DNA of 64,000 nucleotides from Marininema mesophilum (GTDB lineage Bacteria > Bacillota > Bacilli > Thermoactinomycetales > DSM-45169), in contig NZ_FNNQ01000004.1 of the NCBI RefSeq assembly GCF_900106775.1, forward strand, positions 62,001 to 126,000, given 5' to 3'. The position numbers and the translations under genes are program-made. Shown here piece by piece: positions 16,290 through 24,529 of this stretch. Numbering within the stretch: position 1 is the stretch's first letter; each line of letters begins with the position of its first letter. The notes under the pieces were generated by a model, which saw nothing but the letters and a program-made list of their open reading frames with translations, was not told the origin of the DNA and ran no database searches.

Positions 16290-17282
16290 ATGGAAACATC
16301 TCGTCATGAAGCGTTAGGATTAAGTGATGATCAAGTGTTAGAGATGTATCGTACCATGTTACTCGCCCGCAAAATCGATGAACGGATGTGGTTGCTTAAC
16401 CGCGCAGGAAAGATTCCCTTTGTAATCTCCTGTCAAGGTCAGGAAGCGACCCAAGTAGGTGCGGCTTTTGCTCTTGATCGAGAGAAGGACTGGCTTTGCC
16501 CGTATTACCGTGATCTAGGGATGATGCTGGTTTTTGGCCAAACAGCGAAGGATCAGATGCTTTCCGCCTTTGCAAGAGCAGAAGAGCCCAATAGTGCTGG
16601 TCGGCAAATGCCTGGGCACTACGGAGATAAGCGTTTCCGTGTTATCTCAGGCTCAAGTCCTGTTACTACCCAACTTCTCCATGCAGTAGGAGTTGCGCTG
16701 GCAGGGAAAATGGAGAAAAAGGATTTTGTCTCCCTAACTTCCTTTGGTGAGGGATCGAGTAACCAGGGGGATTTTCATGAAGGGCTTAACTTTGCAGGTG
16801 TTCATAACCTGCCTGTGATCTTTATGTGTGAAAACAATAAATACGCCATATCTGTTCCCATCGAAAAGCAACTAGCAGGAGGAAGTGTAGCAGCACGTGG
16901 CCAGGGTTATGGTATGCCAGGGATTTCGGTAGATGGGAATGATCCACTAGAAGTGTATGAAGCTGTACGGGATGCCGCTGCTCGTGCACGTAAGGGAGAG
17001 GGTCCTACTTTGATAGAAGCAACAGCCTACCGTCTCGTACCACACTCTAGTGATGATGATGATCGTACCTACCGTGAGATGGGTGAGGTTGAGGAAGCCC
17101 GTAAAAAAGATTCTCTCGTTCAGTTTAAAAAGTATTTAGAAGATGTGGGGATTTTGTCCACTGAGAGTGGAGCAGAGTTAGAACGAGAAATTGGTCATAT
17201 CGTTGATGAGGCGACGGAGTATGCCGAGCAGGCACCTTACCCCGATCCCTCTGAAACCTACACCCACGTATATGCGGAATAG
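16290..17282 (+). CDS. bkdAA: Branched-chain 2-oxoacid dehydrogenase E1 alpha
   Basis: Thiamine-diphosphate-dependent decarboxylase subunit alpha. The TPP/Mg2+ motif runs from GEGSSNQGDFHEG to CENNKYAIS. The conserved regulatory-loop region appears as YRLVPHSSDDDDRTYR. Start chosen at ATG 16290 (METSRHEALGL), which aligns with the B. subtilis N-terminus, gives an identical length of 330 aa and has GGAGG eight bases upstream. An in-frame ATG at 16269 also has AGGAGG upstream. Forms a heterotetramer with BkdAB. Confidence 0.95.
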   Translation: METSRHEALGLSDDQVLEMYRTMLLARKIDERMWLLNRAGKIPFVISCQGQEATQVGAAFALDREKDWLCPYYRDLGMMLVFGQTAKDQMLSAFARAEEPNSAGRQMPGHYGDKRFRVISGSSPVTTQLLHAVGVALAGKMEKKDFVSLTSFGEGSSNQGDFHEGLNFAGVHNLPVIFMCENNKYAISVPIEKQLAGGSVAARGQGYGMPGISVDGNDPLEVYEAVRDAAARARKGEGPTLIEATAYRLVPHSSDDDDRTYREMGEVEEARKKDSLVQFKKYLEDVGILSTESGAELEREIGHIVDEATEYAEQAPYPDPSETYTHVYAE

Positions 17283-17294
17283 GAGGAATCATCC

Positions 17295-18278
17295 ATGCCC
17301 GTCATTTCCTATATCGATGCAGTAACCCAGGCATTGCAAGAAGAGATGCAACGAGACGAGAAGGTGTTCGTCCTCGGTGAGGATGTTGGTGTTCGGGGCG
17401 GTGTCTTTCGGGCCACCGATGGCTTATATAAAGAGTTTGGAGCCGAACGAGTCATCGATACACCACTGACAGAATCTGCGATTGCTGGTGTCGCGATTGG
17501 AGCCTCTGTCTATGGGATGCGCCCTGTGGCGGAGATGCAATTTGCAGATTTTATCATGCCTGCCTACAACCAGATTGTCTCGGAAGCGGCCAAGATGCGC
17601 TACCGTTCCAACAATACCTGGTACTGCCCTCTAGTCATCCGTGCTCCCTATGGTGGTGGGGTTCATGGGGCTTTATACCACTCTCAGAGTGTAGAAAAGC
17701 TATTTGCTGGAGTACCTGGGCTAAAAATTGTAATGCCATCCACTCCTTATGATGTCAAAGGGTTATTAAAAAGTGCAATCCGTGATGAGGACCCGGTTCT
17801 CTTCTTGGAACATAAAAGGTGCTATCGTTTGATTAAAGGTGAAGTGCCGACAGAGGATTATACGGTGCCGATTGGAGAAGCTGAGGTGAAAAGAGAGGGA
17901 GATGATGTTACCGTCATCTCCTATGGACTCACGCTTCATTTTGCTTTGAAAGCGGCGGAGGAATTGGAGAAGGAAGGGATCAGCGTCCACGTCCTTGACC
18001 TTCGCACGATCATTCCCCTTGATAAAGAAGCGATTTTAGAAGCGACAGTAAAAACGGGTAAGGTACTTATCGTACATGAAGATAACTTAACAGGTGGATT
18101 TGGTGGCGAAGTATCAGCATTGATAAGTGAAAACGCTTTTTTTGAACTAGATGCTCCCATTCGCCGTCTAGCAGGTCCTGATGTGCCTGCAATGCCATAT
18201 AGCCCGCCACTTGAAAAAGAATTCATGTTAAATCCTGAGAAAGTAAAGACTGCCATTCGAGAATTGGCAGAATTCTAA
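17295..18278 (+). CDS. bkdAB: Branched-chain 2-oxoacid dehydrogenase E1 beta
   Basis: Beta subunit of the E1 component, 327 aa, the normal length. Family blocks include VLGEDVGVRGGVFRAT, TPLTESAIAGVAIGA, MQFADFIMPAYNQI and the C-terminal LRTIIPLDKEAI. Strong AGGAGG before the ATG and a 12-base gap after bkdAA. Together the E1 subunits decarboxylate the 2-oxoacids made by leucine dehydrogenase and load the lipoyl domain of BkdB. Confidence 0.96.
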   Translation: MPVISYIDAVTQALQEEMQRDEKVFVLGEDVGVRGGVFRATDGLYKEFGAERVIDTPLTESAIAGVAIGASVYGMRPVAEMQFADFIMPAYNQIVSEAAKMRYRSNNTWYCPLVIRAPYGGGVHGALYHSQSVEKLFAGVPGLKIVMPSTPYDVKGLLKSAIRDEDPVLFLEHKRCYRLIKGEVPTEDYTVPIGEAEVKREGDDVTVISYGLTLHFALKAAEELEKEGISVHVLDLRTIIPLDKEAILEATVKTGKVLIVHEDNLTGGFGGEVSALISENAFFELDAPIRRLAGPDVPAMPYSPPLEKEFMLNPEKVKTAIRELAEF

Positions 18279-18340
18279 GTAGTTATCTTCAGCGTTAAGA
18301 TCGCACCATTATGTGGTTTTTGTGAGGAGGTAGACCGACG

Positions 18341-19618
18341 ATGGCGACGGATATTACAATGCCCCAATTGGGGGAGAGCGTGACTGAAGGAACGATCACT
18401 AAGTGGATAAAGGCGCCAGGGGATCCGATAGCTAAGTACGAGCCTCTGTGTGAAGTGGCTACCGATAAAGTGAATGCAGAAGTGCCAGCCACCATGAGTG
18501 GAATAATGAAGGATCATATTGCTAGCGAGGGAGAAACCGTTGCGGTGGGAGAAACTATTTGCCGCATCGATGAGGCTAGTACAGAGGGAAATGAGCCAAC
18601 TTCCGCGGTACAGGAAAATAAGGCTACACCGGAAGTAAAGACATCTAAAGAAGGCAAAGAGGAAAATAAAACGTCAGCAGGGACCAGCGAAGCGGATGGG
18701 GACCGATCCATGAAGCGTCGCTATTCACCAGCGGTGCTTCAATTGGCTGAAGAAAATAACATCGACTTAGAACAGGTGGATGGGACTGGGCGTGGCGGTC
18801 GTATCACTCGAAAGGATATCCAACGGGTTATCCAATCTGGTGGGATGACCTCTCCTAAAGATCTCTCTACTGCAGAGACCTCTGTCCAAGCTCCTAGCCA
18901 GGCACAAGCGCCTGGTTTAGAACTTGGAGATAAGGAAATCCCGCTTTCTAGCGTCCGCAAAACGATTGCCCAGCGCATGGTGCAGAGCAAACATGAGGTG
19001 CCCCATGCTTGGATGATGGTACAAGCGGATGTGAGTGGCCTGGTGAAGTTGCGTCAGAAACTTAAGGATGATTTTAAACAACAAGAAGGGATCAACCTCA
19101 CCTACATGCCTTTTTTTGTTAAGGCAGTTGTCGACTCACTCAAGGAGTTTCCCAAGGTAAATGCCGTCTGGGGTGGAGACAAAATCATCCTTAAAAGGAG
19201 AATTAACATCTCTGTTGCCGTTGCGACTGAGGATGCGCTTTATGTACCCGTTATCAAGGATGCGGATGAGAAAAGCATCCTTGGTATAGCAAAAGCAGTC
19301 CATAACCTCGCAGAGAAAACCCGTATGGGCAAATTAACGATGGAGGACTTCTCTGACGGTACCTTCACCGTAAACAATACAGGCTCCTTTGGTTCCATTG
19401 CCTCTCAGCCGATCATTAATCAACCGCAAGCAGCAATTATTTCGATGGAGTCCATTGTTAAACAACCGGTGATCAAGGATGATATGATTGCTATTCGTGA
19501 TCTAGTTAACCTCTGTCTCTCACTGGATCATCGTATTTTGGACGGCCTGGTGGCAGGTCGATTCCTTGCTCGTGTCAAAGAACGACTCGAAGCGTATACG
19601 CCTGAATCTGCGATCTGA
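18341..19618 (+). CDS. bkdB: Dihydrolipoyl acyltransferase (E2) of the branched-chain complex
   Basis: Core of the complex. One N-terminal lipoyl domain with lipoylated Lys43 in ATDKVNAEV, an Ala/Glu/Thr-rich linker (about 85-125), then a peripheral-subunit-binding domain (RRYSPAVLQLAEENNI, GRGGRITRKDI). The catalytic acyltransferase domain has active-site His397 in CLSLDHRILDG. 425 aa. GGAGG precedes the ATG. The 60-base gap before it holds no evident promoter. A strong terminator follows, closing the operon. The branched acyl-CoA products can prime branched fatty acid synthesis. Confidence 0.96.
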   Translation: MATDITMPQLGESVTEGTITKWIKAPGDPIAKYEPLCEVATDKVNAEVPATMSGIMKDHIASEGETVAVGETICRIDEASTEGNEPTSAVQENKATPEVKTSKEGKEENKTSAGTSEADGDRSMKRRYSPAVLQLAEENNIDLEQVDGTGRGGRITRKDIQRVIQSGGMTSPKDLSTAETSVQAPSQAQAPGLELGDKEIPLSSVRKTIAQRMVQSKHEVPHAWMMVQADVSGLVKLRQKLKDDFKQQEGINLTYMPFFVKAVVDSLKEFPKVNAVWGGDKIILKRRINISVAVATEDALYVPVIKDADEKSILGIAKAVHNLAEKTRMGKLTMEDFSDGTFTVNNTGSFGSIASQPIINQPQAAIISMESIVKQPVIKDDMIAIRDLVNLCLSLDHRILDGLVAGRFLARVKERLEAYTPESAI

Positions 19619-19624
19619 GCATCG

Positions 19625-19650
19625 ACCCCCTCCATATGGAGGGGGTTTTC
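19625..19650 (+). terminator. Intrinsic terminator of the bkd operon
   Basis: Perfect stem ACCCCCTCC / GGAGGGGGT with ATAT loop and four Ts, seven bases after the bkdB stop. Confidence 0.9.
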
Positions 19651-19708
19651 ATATTTAGGGAATGTGAACTTTTCATTGAATGAAAAAGCAGGGGTCTAAT
19701 TCGATGTA

Positions 19709-19738
19709 TTGACTAATGATTCGCATAATTGCTAATAT
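19709..19738 (+). promoter_or_regulatory. Sigma-A promoter of the Vps62-like gene
   Basis: TTGACT (19709-19714) and TAATAT (19733-19738) with an 18-base spacer, about 70 bases upstream of the start codon in an AT-rich leader. Confidence 0.65.
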
Positions 19739-19808
19739 GAGTGAAGGAAAATTTTTTTCGATTCCAATTTTGAATAATTTTTTTTATATTCTTGAAGGAG
19801 TGTTGATA

Positions 19809-20777
19809 TTGAAGCGATGGGTATCTCTCTTTTGTGTTGTGAGTCTACTTCTTGGTCCTCAAATAGCAATGGCTCAATCCAGTGAAAAAGGGGTGAATGG
19901 TAAAAGTTCTACGAATCGTGTTCAGCAACAATCATCAGAACAACCACAAGAATTAATGAAGAGGTATGCCCCTCGTTTAATCTTTGATAAGTCAGAGAGT
20001 TATTATCCAATGTCTGTCGAAAAATCCTTCCCGTATTTCGATAGAGAAAAACGAGATGATGGGAATTATTCTTTAAAGACGAAGGAGAATTTGGAGGATC
20101 CTGATTCAACCTTACCTTTCTTCAACGGGGATCTTTCAACCAGCAAAATCTATGCATACTATATAAAGCGATCCGATAATGTCGTAGATATCGTATACTG
20201 GGTCTTCTATCCCTATAACCAAGGGAAGAAAGTGGCCTGGTGGACTTTAGGCAATCATGTAGGGGATTGGGAACATGTTACGGTTCGGCTAACAAATTCT
20301 TCTCCAAGCCAGGTCTACTTATCTGCCCATAGCGGAGGGAGCACAATGGGGTGGGATGATGCTCCTAAAGTAGGGGGTACTCATCCGATTGCGTATGTTG
20401 CCAAAGGATCCCACGGGATGTACAAGGATGCAGGGAAACATGTATATGGCTTCTCTCTGGGTAGTTTGATTGATGTAGTAGATTACACGAGTGACGGGAA
20501 AGTATGGGATCCATGGAATGTCGATGCCCTTTCATATTTTGTCTCCAAAGATAATGGAGAGACTTATGACTCTACCCCTTCTTGGATGAGAAAAGATTTC
20601 ACATCGACACCCTCTGGTAAAAATGCCACCGATCCTGCTAGCGGTGCGATTTATATGTGGGGGAATTCTTCAGATGGTACCTGTTTTGGCTCGGAGTGTG
20701 AGCTTGGTGACGGTCCCACAGGTCCCTCAGCGAAGGATGATATTATGAAAAACTCTCCGGATAATGATGTGAATTGA
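19809..20777 (+). CDS. Secreted Vps62-related (DUF946-like) protein
   Basis: A 322-aa protein with a clear signal peptide (MKRWVSLFCVVSLLL..., likely cut after AMA, residue 22) and a Vps62-type domain. The domain shows YAPRLIFDKSESYYPMSVE, VYWVFYPYNQGK, GNHVGDWEHVTVRL, AYVAKGSHGMY and a C-terminal GDGPTGPSAKDD. The family is widespread in fungi, plants and some bacteria, and its function is unknown. TTG start at 19809 chosen because AAGGAG is eight bases upstream. The frame itself extends to 19716. It stands alone with its own promoter between two catabolic clusters, which would fit a later insertion (inference). Confidence 0.75.
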   Translation: MKRWVSLFCVVSLLLGPQIAMAQSSEKGVNGKSSTNRVQQQSSEQPQELMKRYAPRLIFDKSESYYPMSVEKSFPYFDREKRDDGNYSLKTKENLEDPDSTLPFFNGDLSTSKIYAYYIKRSDNVVDIVYWVFYPYNQGKKVAWWTLGNHVGDWEHVTVRLTNSSPSQVYLSAHSGGSTMGWDDAPKVGGTHPIAYVAKGSHGMYKDAGKHVYGFSLGSLIDVVDYTSDGKVWDPWNVDALSYFVSKDNGETYDSTPSWMRKDFTSTPSGKNATDPASGAIYMWGNSSDGTCFGSECELGDGPTGPSAKDDIMKNSPDNDVN

Positions 20778-20933
20778 ACGTTGCGTTTATCTGCGGGATT
20801 TTCACGCAGGTGGTTTGATATCAATGGAAAGAAGGAATGTTCAAAGTATTACGGTGAATCATTCTAATAAACCGATACCACTTCATCATTAGGGCGACAA
20901 TATTATCGAATGATTCCTATAGGGAGGGATACC

Positions 20934-21224
20934 ATGGCACTGGACTACCTGCTCGATGAGACGGAGAAACCAGTAGTGCGACATGTCTGCCTTGCAGCTA
21001 AAGCGAATCGCTATGACTTTTCCCTTATTTACACCCATAAATTTTATGGCGGTAAGACAATGGTTGCTTGTTTGCAAAGTGGCAAACTATTGTTAATGGA
21101 TACGGATGATCTCATTACTGGTGAATGGGTTGAAAAGCTGGGCATTGAAAAGGACGATGTCGAGATAATGAAGGCGTTTCTCCAGTCGGCTCTAAACGAT
21201 GAGGTATTACGGCAGGAGTATTAG
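20934..21224 (+). CDS. DUF3055-family cytosolic protein
   Basis: A 96-aa soluble protein (MALDYLLDETEKPVVRHVCL...). The segments RHVCLAAKANRYDFSLIYTHKFYGGKTMV and LQSGKLLLMDTDDL look like the DUF3055 (SAV0927-like) family of Bacilli, whose role is unknown. There is no membrane segment or signal. ATG chosen behind AGGGAGG at normal spacing. Single gene ended by a shared bidirectional terminator. Confidence 0.6.
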   Translation: MALDYLLDETEKPVVRHVCLAAKANRYDFSLIYTHKFYGGKTMVACLQSGKLLLMDTDDLITGEWVEKLGIEKDDVEIMKAFLQSALNDEVLRQEY

Positions 21225-21243
21225 TAATAAGAAGTAAGGAGTT

Positions 21244-21288
21244 ACACAAAAAAGCGGATTCCTGTATTGAGGAGTCCGCTTTTTGTGT
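21244..21288. terminator. Bidirectional terminator
   Basis: Stem AGCGGATTCCT / AGGAGTCCGCT (one G-T pair) flanked by ACACAAAAA and TTTTTGTGT. It lies between the convergent DUF3055 gene and the small minus-strand membrane gene and suits both. Confidence 0.88.
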
Positions 21289-21295
21289 ATGGTAC

Positions 21296-21466
21296 TCACT
21301 GAATTCCTACGATCTCATCATAGACCGCGATAAGAGTTACAAGTACTAATAGGGCTGTGAAAGTACCACCGATCAATAGGCCCGGTTTGTTGTGCATTTT
21401 CTTGTTTTTGAGTGTGCCCATTACGGCCAAGATGCTGAGGAAGACTAGGATCACTGTCATATACAC
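21296..21466 (-). CDS. Small two-helix membrane protein (possibly DUF2759, YqgW-like)
   Basis: A 56-aa protein read on the minus strand: two hydrophobic helices (MTVILVFLSILAVMGTL and LLIGGTFTALLVLVTLIAV) joined by a basic turn (KNKKMHNKPG). The GTG start is chosen because GGAAAGCGGGTGAAC upstream is an extended match to the anti-Shine-Dalgarno complement. An internal ATG two codons on is possible. Size and topology resemble DUF2759 proteins, but the match is loose. It ends at the shared terminator. Confidence 0.55.
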   Translation of the reverse strand: MYMTVILVFLSILAVMGTLKNKKMHNKPGLLIGGTFTALLVLVTLIAVYDEIVGIQ

Positions 21467-21568
21467 GGTTTGTTCACCCGCTTTCCAGTCCGCATTTCTT
21501 ATGGGAGATCATGGAGTGCAGTTCGTGATCATCGAAAGGACATGAAAACGCTTCCGAATCACTGAAAC

Positions 21569-21590
21569 AAGAGCGCACGAATGCGCTCTT
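21569..21590 (-). terminator. Hairpin downstream of the Prli42-like gene
   Basis: Perfect 9-bp stem AAGAGCGCA / TGCGCTCTT with CGAA loop, 66 bases beyond the minus-strand micropeptide stop. The minus-strand tail reads GTTTC, so it is a weak-to-moderate terminator. Confidence 0.5.
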
Positions 21591-21656
21591 CACTCGCTAT
21601 TTGCATTATACCCAAAACCCATGGACTTGCAATAAGTAAATCGAAGATCGGATTCT

Positions 21657-21752
21657 TTATCCAAGAAAGAAGAAGGTTCCAGTAAGGATAGTGGTAATTA
21701 GTAAGGTAGAGATTAGTACATAAATTACAACTCTCGTCCAACGTGGAATCAT
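21657..21752 (-). CDS. prli42: Prli42-like stressosome-associated micropeptide
   Basis: A 31-aa minus-strand protein, MIPRWTRVVIYVLISTLLIT then TILTGTFFFLG, with one membrane helix after a short basic N-terminus. The pattern (basic start, R-V-V-I-Y, hydrophobic helix with L-T-T-x-L-x-G) is that of Prli42, the membrane anchor of the stressosome described in Listeria and found across Firmicutes. GAGGTGATT lies five bases before the ATG, which strongly supports translation. Identification rests on recalled family pattern in a very short sequence. Confidence 0.65.
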   Translation of the reverse strand: MIPRWTRVVIYVLISTLLITTILTGTFFFLG

Positions 21753-21880
21753 TTACAATCACCTCAATCACTTATTTTAGTAGAGAAGGTAATGGATGTC
21801 CAATAGAAGGTTAGGGGAAAACCCGGCAAAGCCACGTAATTTTTGATATATTAAAACTGATAGCGCTTTATTGCGTTGGG

Positions 21881-21957
21881 TGCAGGCCTGTCGATGATGA
21901 CAAAGGGATACGAGTGAAGCCCAATGTCGTGAAGAACGACTCATCGCCAGGCCTGCA
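21881..21957 (+). ncRNA. Candidate structured leader RNA of the mutase operon
   Basis: A nested set of stems: P1 TGCAGGCCTG / CAGGCCTGCA (21881-21890 and 21948-21957), P2 CGATGA / TCATCG (21892-21897 and 21941-21946), and P4 GTCGT / ACGAC with GAAGA loop (21926-21940). A possible short P3, GGG / CCC (21905-21907 and 21920-21922), would make an internal multi-branch junction. The P1 foot ends about 20 bases before the ribosome site of the mutase gene. It lacks the conserved blocks of cobalamin, lysine, FMN, SAM or c-di-GMP riboswitches. Function unknown. A cis-regulatory element is inference. Confidence 0.45.
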
Positions 21958-21990
21958 TTGGGATGACTAGCTTTGGAAGGAGAGAAATGG

Positions 21991-23646
21991 GTGACTACGA
22001 AATCCTTTGCGGAGTTGTATAGAGAATGGGAAGAAAAAACCCAACAACTCCTTCAAAAATACCCAGAACAAAAAGAGCGCTTTGAAACGCTCTCAGGCAT
22101 CAAGGTTGATCGACTTTATATGCCGACAGAGGCGACAAAACATGATCAAGAGCAGATTGGCCTACCAGGGGAATTCCCTTATACCAGGGGAGTCCGGCCT
22201 ACCATGTATCGCTCTCGCCATTGGACGATGCGTCAATACGCAGGATTCGGCTCTGCGGATGAGACCAATAAAAGGTTTCGATACCTGTTGGATCAAGGGC
22301 AGACTGGACTCTCAGTCGCCTTTGATCTACCGACCCAGATCGGTTACGATTCCGATGATCCAATGGCTGCAGGTGAGGTGGGAAAAGTGGGTGTGGCCAT
22401 TGATTCCTTAGAGGATATGGAGCGTTTGCTGGCAGGGATTCCCCTTGATCGTGTTAGTACGTCGATGACGATTAACGCTCCGGCTTCGGTGCTACTGGCT
22501 ATGTATATCGTTGTGGGGGAAAAACAAGGAGTGCCCGCTAATCAGTTAACAGGTACGATTCAGAATGATATTTTGAAGGAGTATATCGCTCGGGGTACTT
22601 ATATATTTCCTCCTAAACCTTCGATGCGGCTGATTACGGATATCTTTGCCCATTGTGCGGAGGTTGTCCCTCGTTGGAACACGATTAGTATTAGTGGTTA
22701 CCACATCCGTGAAGCAGGCTCTACTGCTGTGCAGGAGGTAGCGTTTACCCTAGCGGATGGGATTGCTTATGTTCAAGCGGCCATAGATGCGGGGTTGGAT
22801 GTGGATCGATTTGCACCACGGCTTTCCTTCTTTTTTAATGCCCATAATCACTTTTTTGAAGAGGTAGCGAAATTTCGAGCAGCACGGCGAATCTGGGCAC
22901 GGGTGATGAAGGAACGTTTTCGCGCAAAGGATACTCGCTCCCATCAGTTGCGATTCCATACCCAGACGGGTGGTTCCACACTGACGGCACAACAACCCGA
23001 TAATAATGTGGTCCGTGTGACGATGCAGGCTCTCTCCGCTGTGCTTGGAGGTACCCAAAGTTTACACACCAATGCACGGGATGAAGCCCTTGCCTTACCT
23101 ACTGAAGAATCTGCACGGATTGCTCTTCGTACACAGCAGATCCTCGCCTATGAAACGGGTGTGACCGATACCGTCGATCCTCTAGGAGGCTCCTACTATG
23201 TTGAAGCCCTTACGGATGCGATAGAAGCAGAGGCAGGAGCTTATATTGATCGGATTGATGAGATGGGCGGGGCAGTCGATGCCGTCGAACAGGGATACAT
23301 GCAACGGGAAATCCATCTAGCGGCACTAACTACCCAAAAGAAAGTTGAATCAGGTGAAGAAATCCTTGTTGGGGTAAACCGCTACCGTCTGGAAAATGAA
23401 CAGCAACCTGCTCTTTATAAACCAGATCCCTCGATTAGTCACCAACAATTGGAGCGGCTCCAAGCGCTAAGGGCCAAACGTGATAATCAAGCAGTTGAAG
23501 TAGCGCTTACAAAGTTGAAACAAGGGGCTACGGGCAGTGAGAATCTGATGCCGCTCATCATCGCAGCGGTTAAAAGCTATGCGACCGTGGGTGAAATTTG
23601 TAACAGCATGCGAGAGATCTTTGGTGAATATCAACCCAACCTGTGA
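21991..23646 (+). CDS. mutB: Adenosylcobalamin-dependent acyl-CoA mutase, large (catalytic) subunit
   Basis: Catalytic subunit of methylmalonyl-CoA mutase or a close relative, 551 aa with the TIM-barrel domain only. The B12-binding domain is encoded by the next gene. Blocks include RPTMYRSRHWTMRQYAGF, GLSVAFDLPTQIGYDSDDP, GTIQNDILKEYIARGTY and RLSFFFNAHNHFFEEVAK. Tyr83 (RQY) and Arg201 (ARGTY) correspond to the Tyr and Arg that distinguish methylmalonyl-CoA mutases from isobutyryl-CoA mutases (Phe and Gln). This favours a carboxylated substrate. GTG start chosen seven bases after AAGGAGAG. Confidence 0.88.
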   Translation: MTTKSFAELYREWEEKTQQLLQKYPEQKERFETLSGIKVDRLYMPTEATKHDQEQIGLPGEFPYTRGVRPTMYRSRHWTMRQYAGFGSADETNKRFRYLLDQGQTGLSVAFDLPTQIGYDSDDPMAAGEVGKVGVAIDSLEDMERLLAGIPLDRVSTSMTINAPASVLLAMYIVVGEKQGVPANQLTGTIQNDILKEYIARGTYIFPPKPSMRLITDIFAHCAEVVPRWNTISISGYHIREAGSTAVQEVAFTLADGIAYVQAAIDAGLDVDRFAPRLSFFFNAHNHFFEEVAKFRAARRIWARVMKERFRAKDTRSHQLRFHTQTGGSTLTAQQPDNNVVRVTMQALSAVLGGTQSLHTNARDEALALPTEESARIALRTQQILAYETGVTDTVDPLGGSYYVEALTDAIEAEAGAYIDRIDEMGGAVDAVEQGYMQREIHLAALTTQKKVESGEEILVGVNRYRLENEQQPALYKPDPSISHQQLERLQALRAKRDNQAVEVALTKLKQGATGSENLMPLIIAAVKSYATVGEICNSMREIFGEYQPNL

Positions 23647-23668
23647 GGAATGAAGGAGTGGAAGAAGG

Positions 23669-24079
23669 ATGAATAGACCGATACGGGTATTAGTTGCTAA
23701 ACCTGGGTTGGATGGCCATGATCGAGGGGCATTGATTATTGCTCAGTCCCTACGCGATGAGGGGATGGAAGTCATTTATACAGGACTTCGACAAAGCCCA
23801 GCTCAAATCGTTGCTACAGCGATCCAAGAGGATGTGGATGTGATCGGCCTCTCTTGTTTATCAGGTGCACATAAAGAGCTTTTTCCTGAGGTGACTCGTC
23901 TTTTAAAGGAGCAGGAAGCGACGGATATCATTGTCGTAGCGGGTGGGGTGATCCCACAGACTGATATCCCATTCTTATTAGAAAATGGAGTTGCTGGGGT
24001 ATTTACATCAGGAACGTCAACGAAAGAGACTGCTGACTTTATACGGAAAGCAGTTGCAGAGAAGGAGGGCCAACAATGA
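23669..24079 (+). CDS. B12-binding small subunit of the acyl-CoA mutase
   Basis: A 136-aa cobalamin-binding domain with the base-off/His-on signature DGHDRG (His17, the cobalt ligand), followed by GLSCLSGAH and VVAGGVIPQTD, which hold the nucleotide tail. It is the separate C-terminal domain of the mutase above, so the holoenzyme is a two-component type. It follows 22 bases after the large subunit and overlaps the epimerase by four bases (ATGA), which indicates one operon. Confidence 0.93.
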   Translation: MNRPIRVLVAKPGLDGHDRGALIIAQSLRDEGMEVIYTGLRQSPAQIVATAIQEDVDVIGLSCLSGAHKELFPEVTRLLKEQEATDIIVVAGGVIPQTDIPFLLENGVAGVFTSGTSTKETADFIRKAVAEKEGQQ

Positions 24080-24519
24080 GTAACTCTCTTGACCCTCAAA
24101 AAATTGATCACATCGGTATTGCCGTTCGTAGTTTAGAGACGGCGCTTCCCCTTTATAGGGATGTGCTTGGTCTGTCCTATCTAGGTACAGAAAGGGTGGA
24201 CAGTGAACACGTTCGTGTCGCTTTTTTTAAACTAGGGGAAACCAAACTGGAATTATTGGAACCCACTTCAGAGGAGAGTGCCATCGCTCGTTTTATCGAG
24301 AAAAAGGGAGAAGGTATCCATCATATCGCCTTGCGTGTAGAGGGGATCGAGGGTGGCTTAAATAAACTGTCTGAAGCAGGGCTCCGTCTAATTCATGAAC
24401 AACCGAAGGTGGGTGCGGGGAAAGCGCAAGTAGCTTTTGTTCACCCGCGTTCCACTGGTGGAGTGCTCTATGAACTTTGTGAACCAGTCTTAGGCGATCA
24501 GTTGCGTCAGAAAGGGTGA
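24076..24519 (+). CDS. mce: Methylmalonyl-CoA epimerase
   Basis: Vicinal-oxygen-chelate fold enzyme that interconverts the 2R and 2S forms of methylmalonyl-CoA, linking the carboxyltransferase to the mutase. 147 aa with paired beta-alpha-beta modules: IDHIGIAVRSLE at 10-21 and IHHIALRVEGIEG near residues 76-88. The metal ligands His and Glu are in IDHIGIAV, IHHIALRV and LYELCEP. Overlap with the B12 subunit and an 11-base gap to the carboxyltransferase show co-transcription. Equivalent to B. subtilis YqjC. Confidence 0.93.
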   Translation: MSNSLDPQKIDHIGIAVRSLETALPLYRDVLGLSYLGTERVDSEHVRVAFFKLGETKLELLEPTSEESAIARFIEKKGEGIHHIALRVEGIEGGLNKLSEAGLRLIHEQPKVGAGKAQVAFVHPRSTGGVLYELCEPVLGDQLRQKG

Positions 24520-24529
24520 ACAGAGAAGG

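Noticed and set aside
21825..21836. GGCAAAGCCACG, reminiscent of the core of the c-di-GMP-I (GEMM) riboswitch
   Set aside because: The partner blocks of the aptamer (the first GGCAAACC arm, the GNRA contact and the closing CGGG arm) are not present around it.
21780..21990. Cobalamin riboswitch before the B12-dependent mutase
   Set aside because: The conserved B12 box and the surrounding aptamer blocks are absent. The stems found there follow a different plan.
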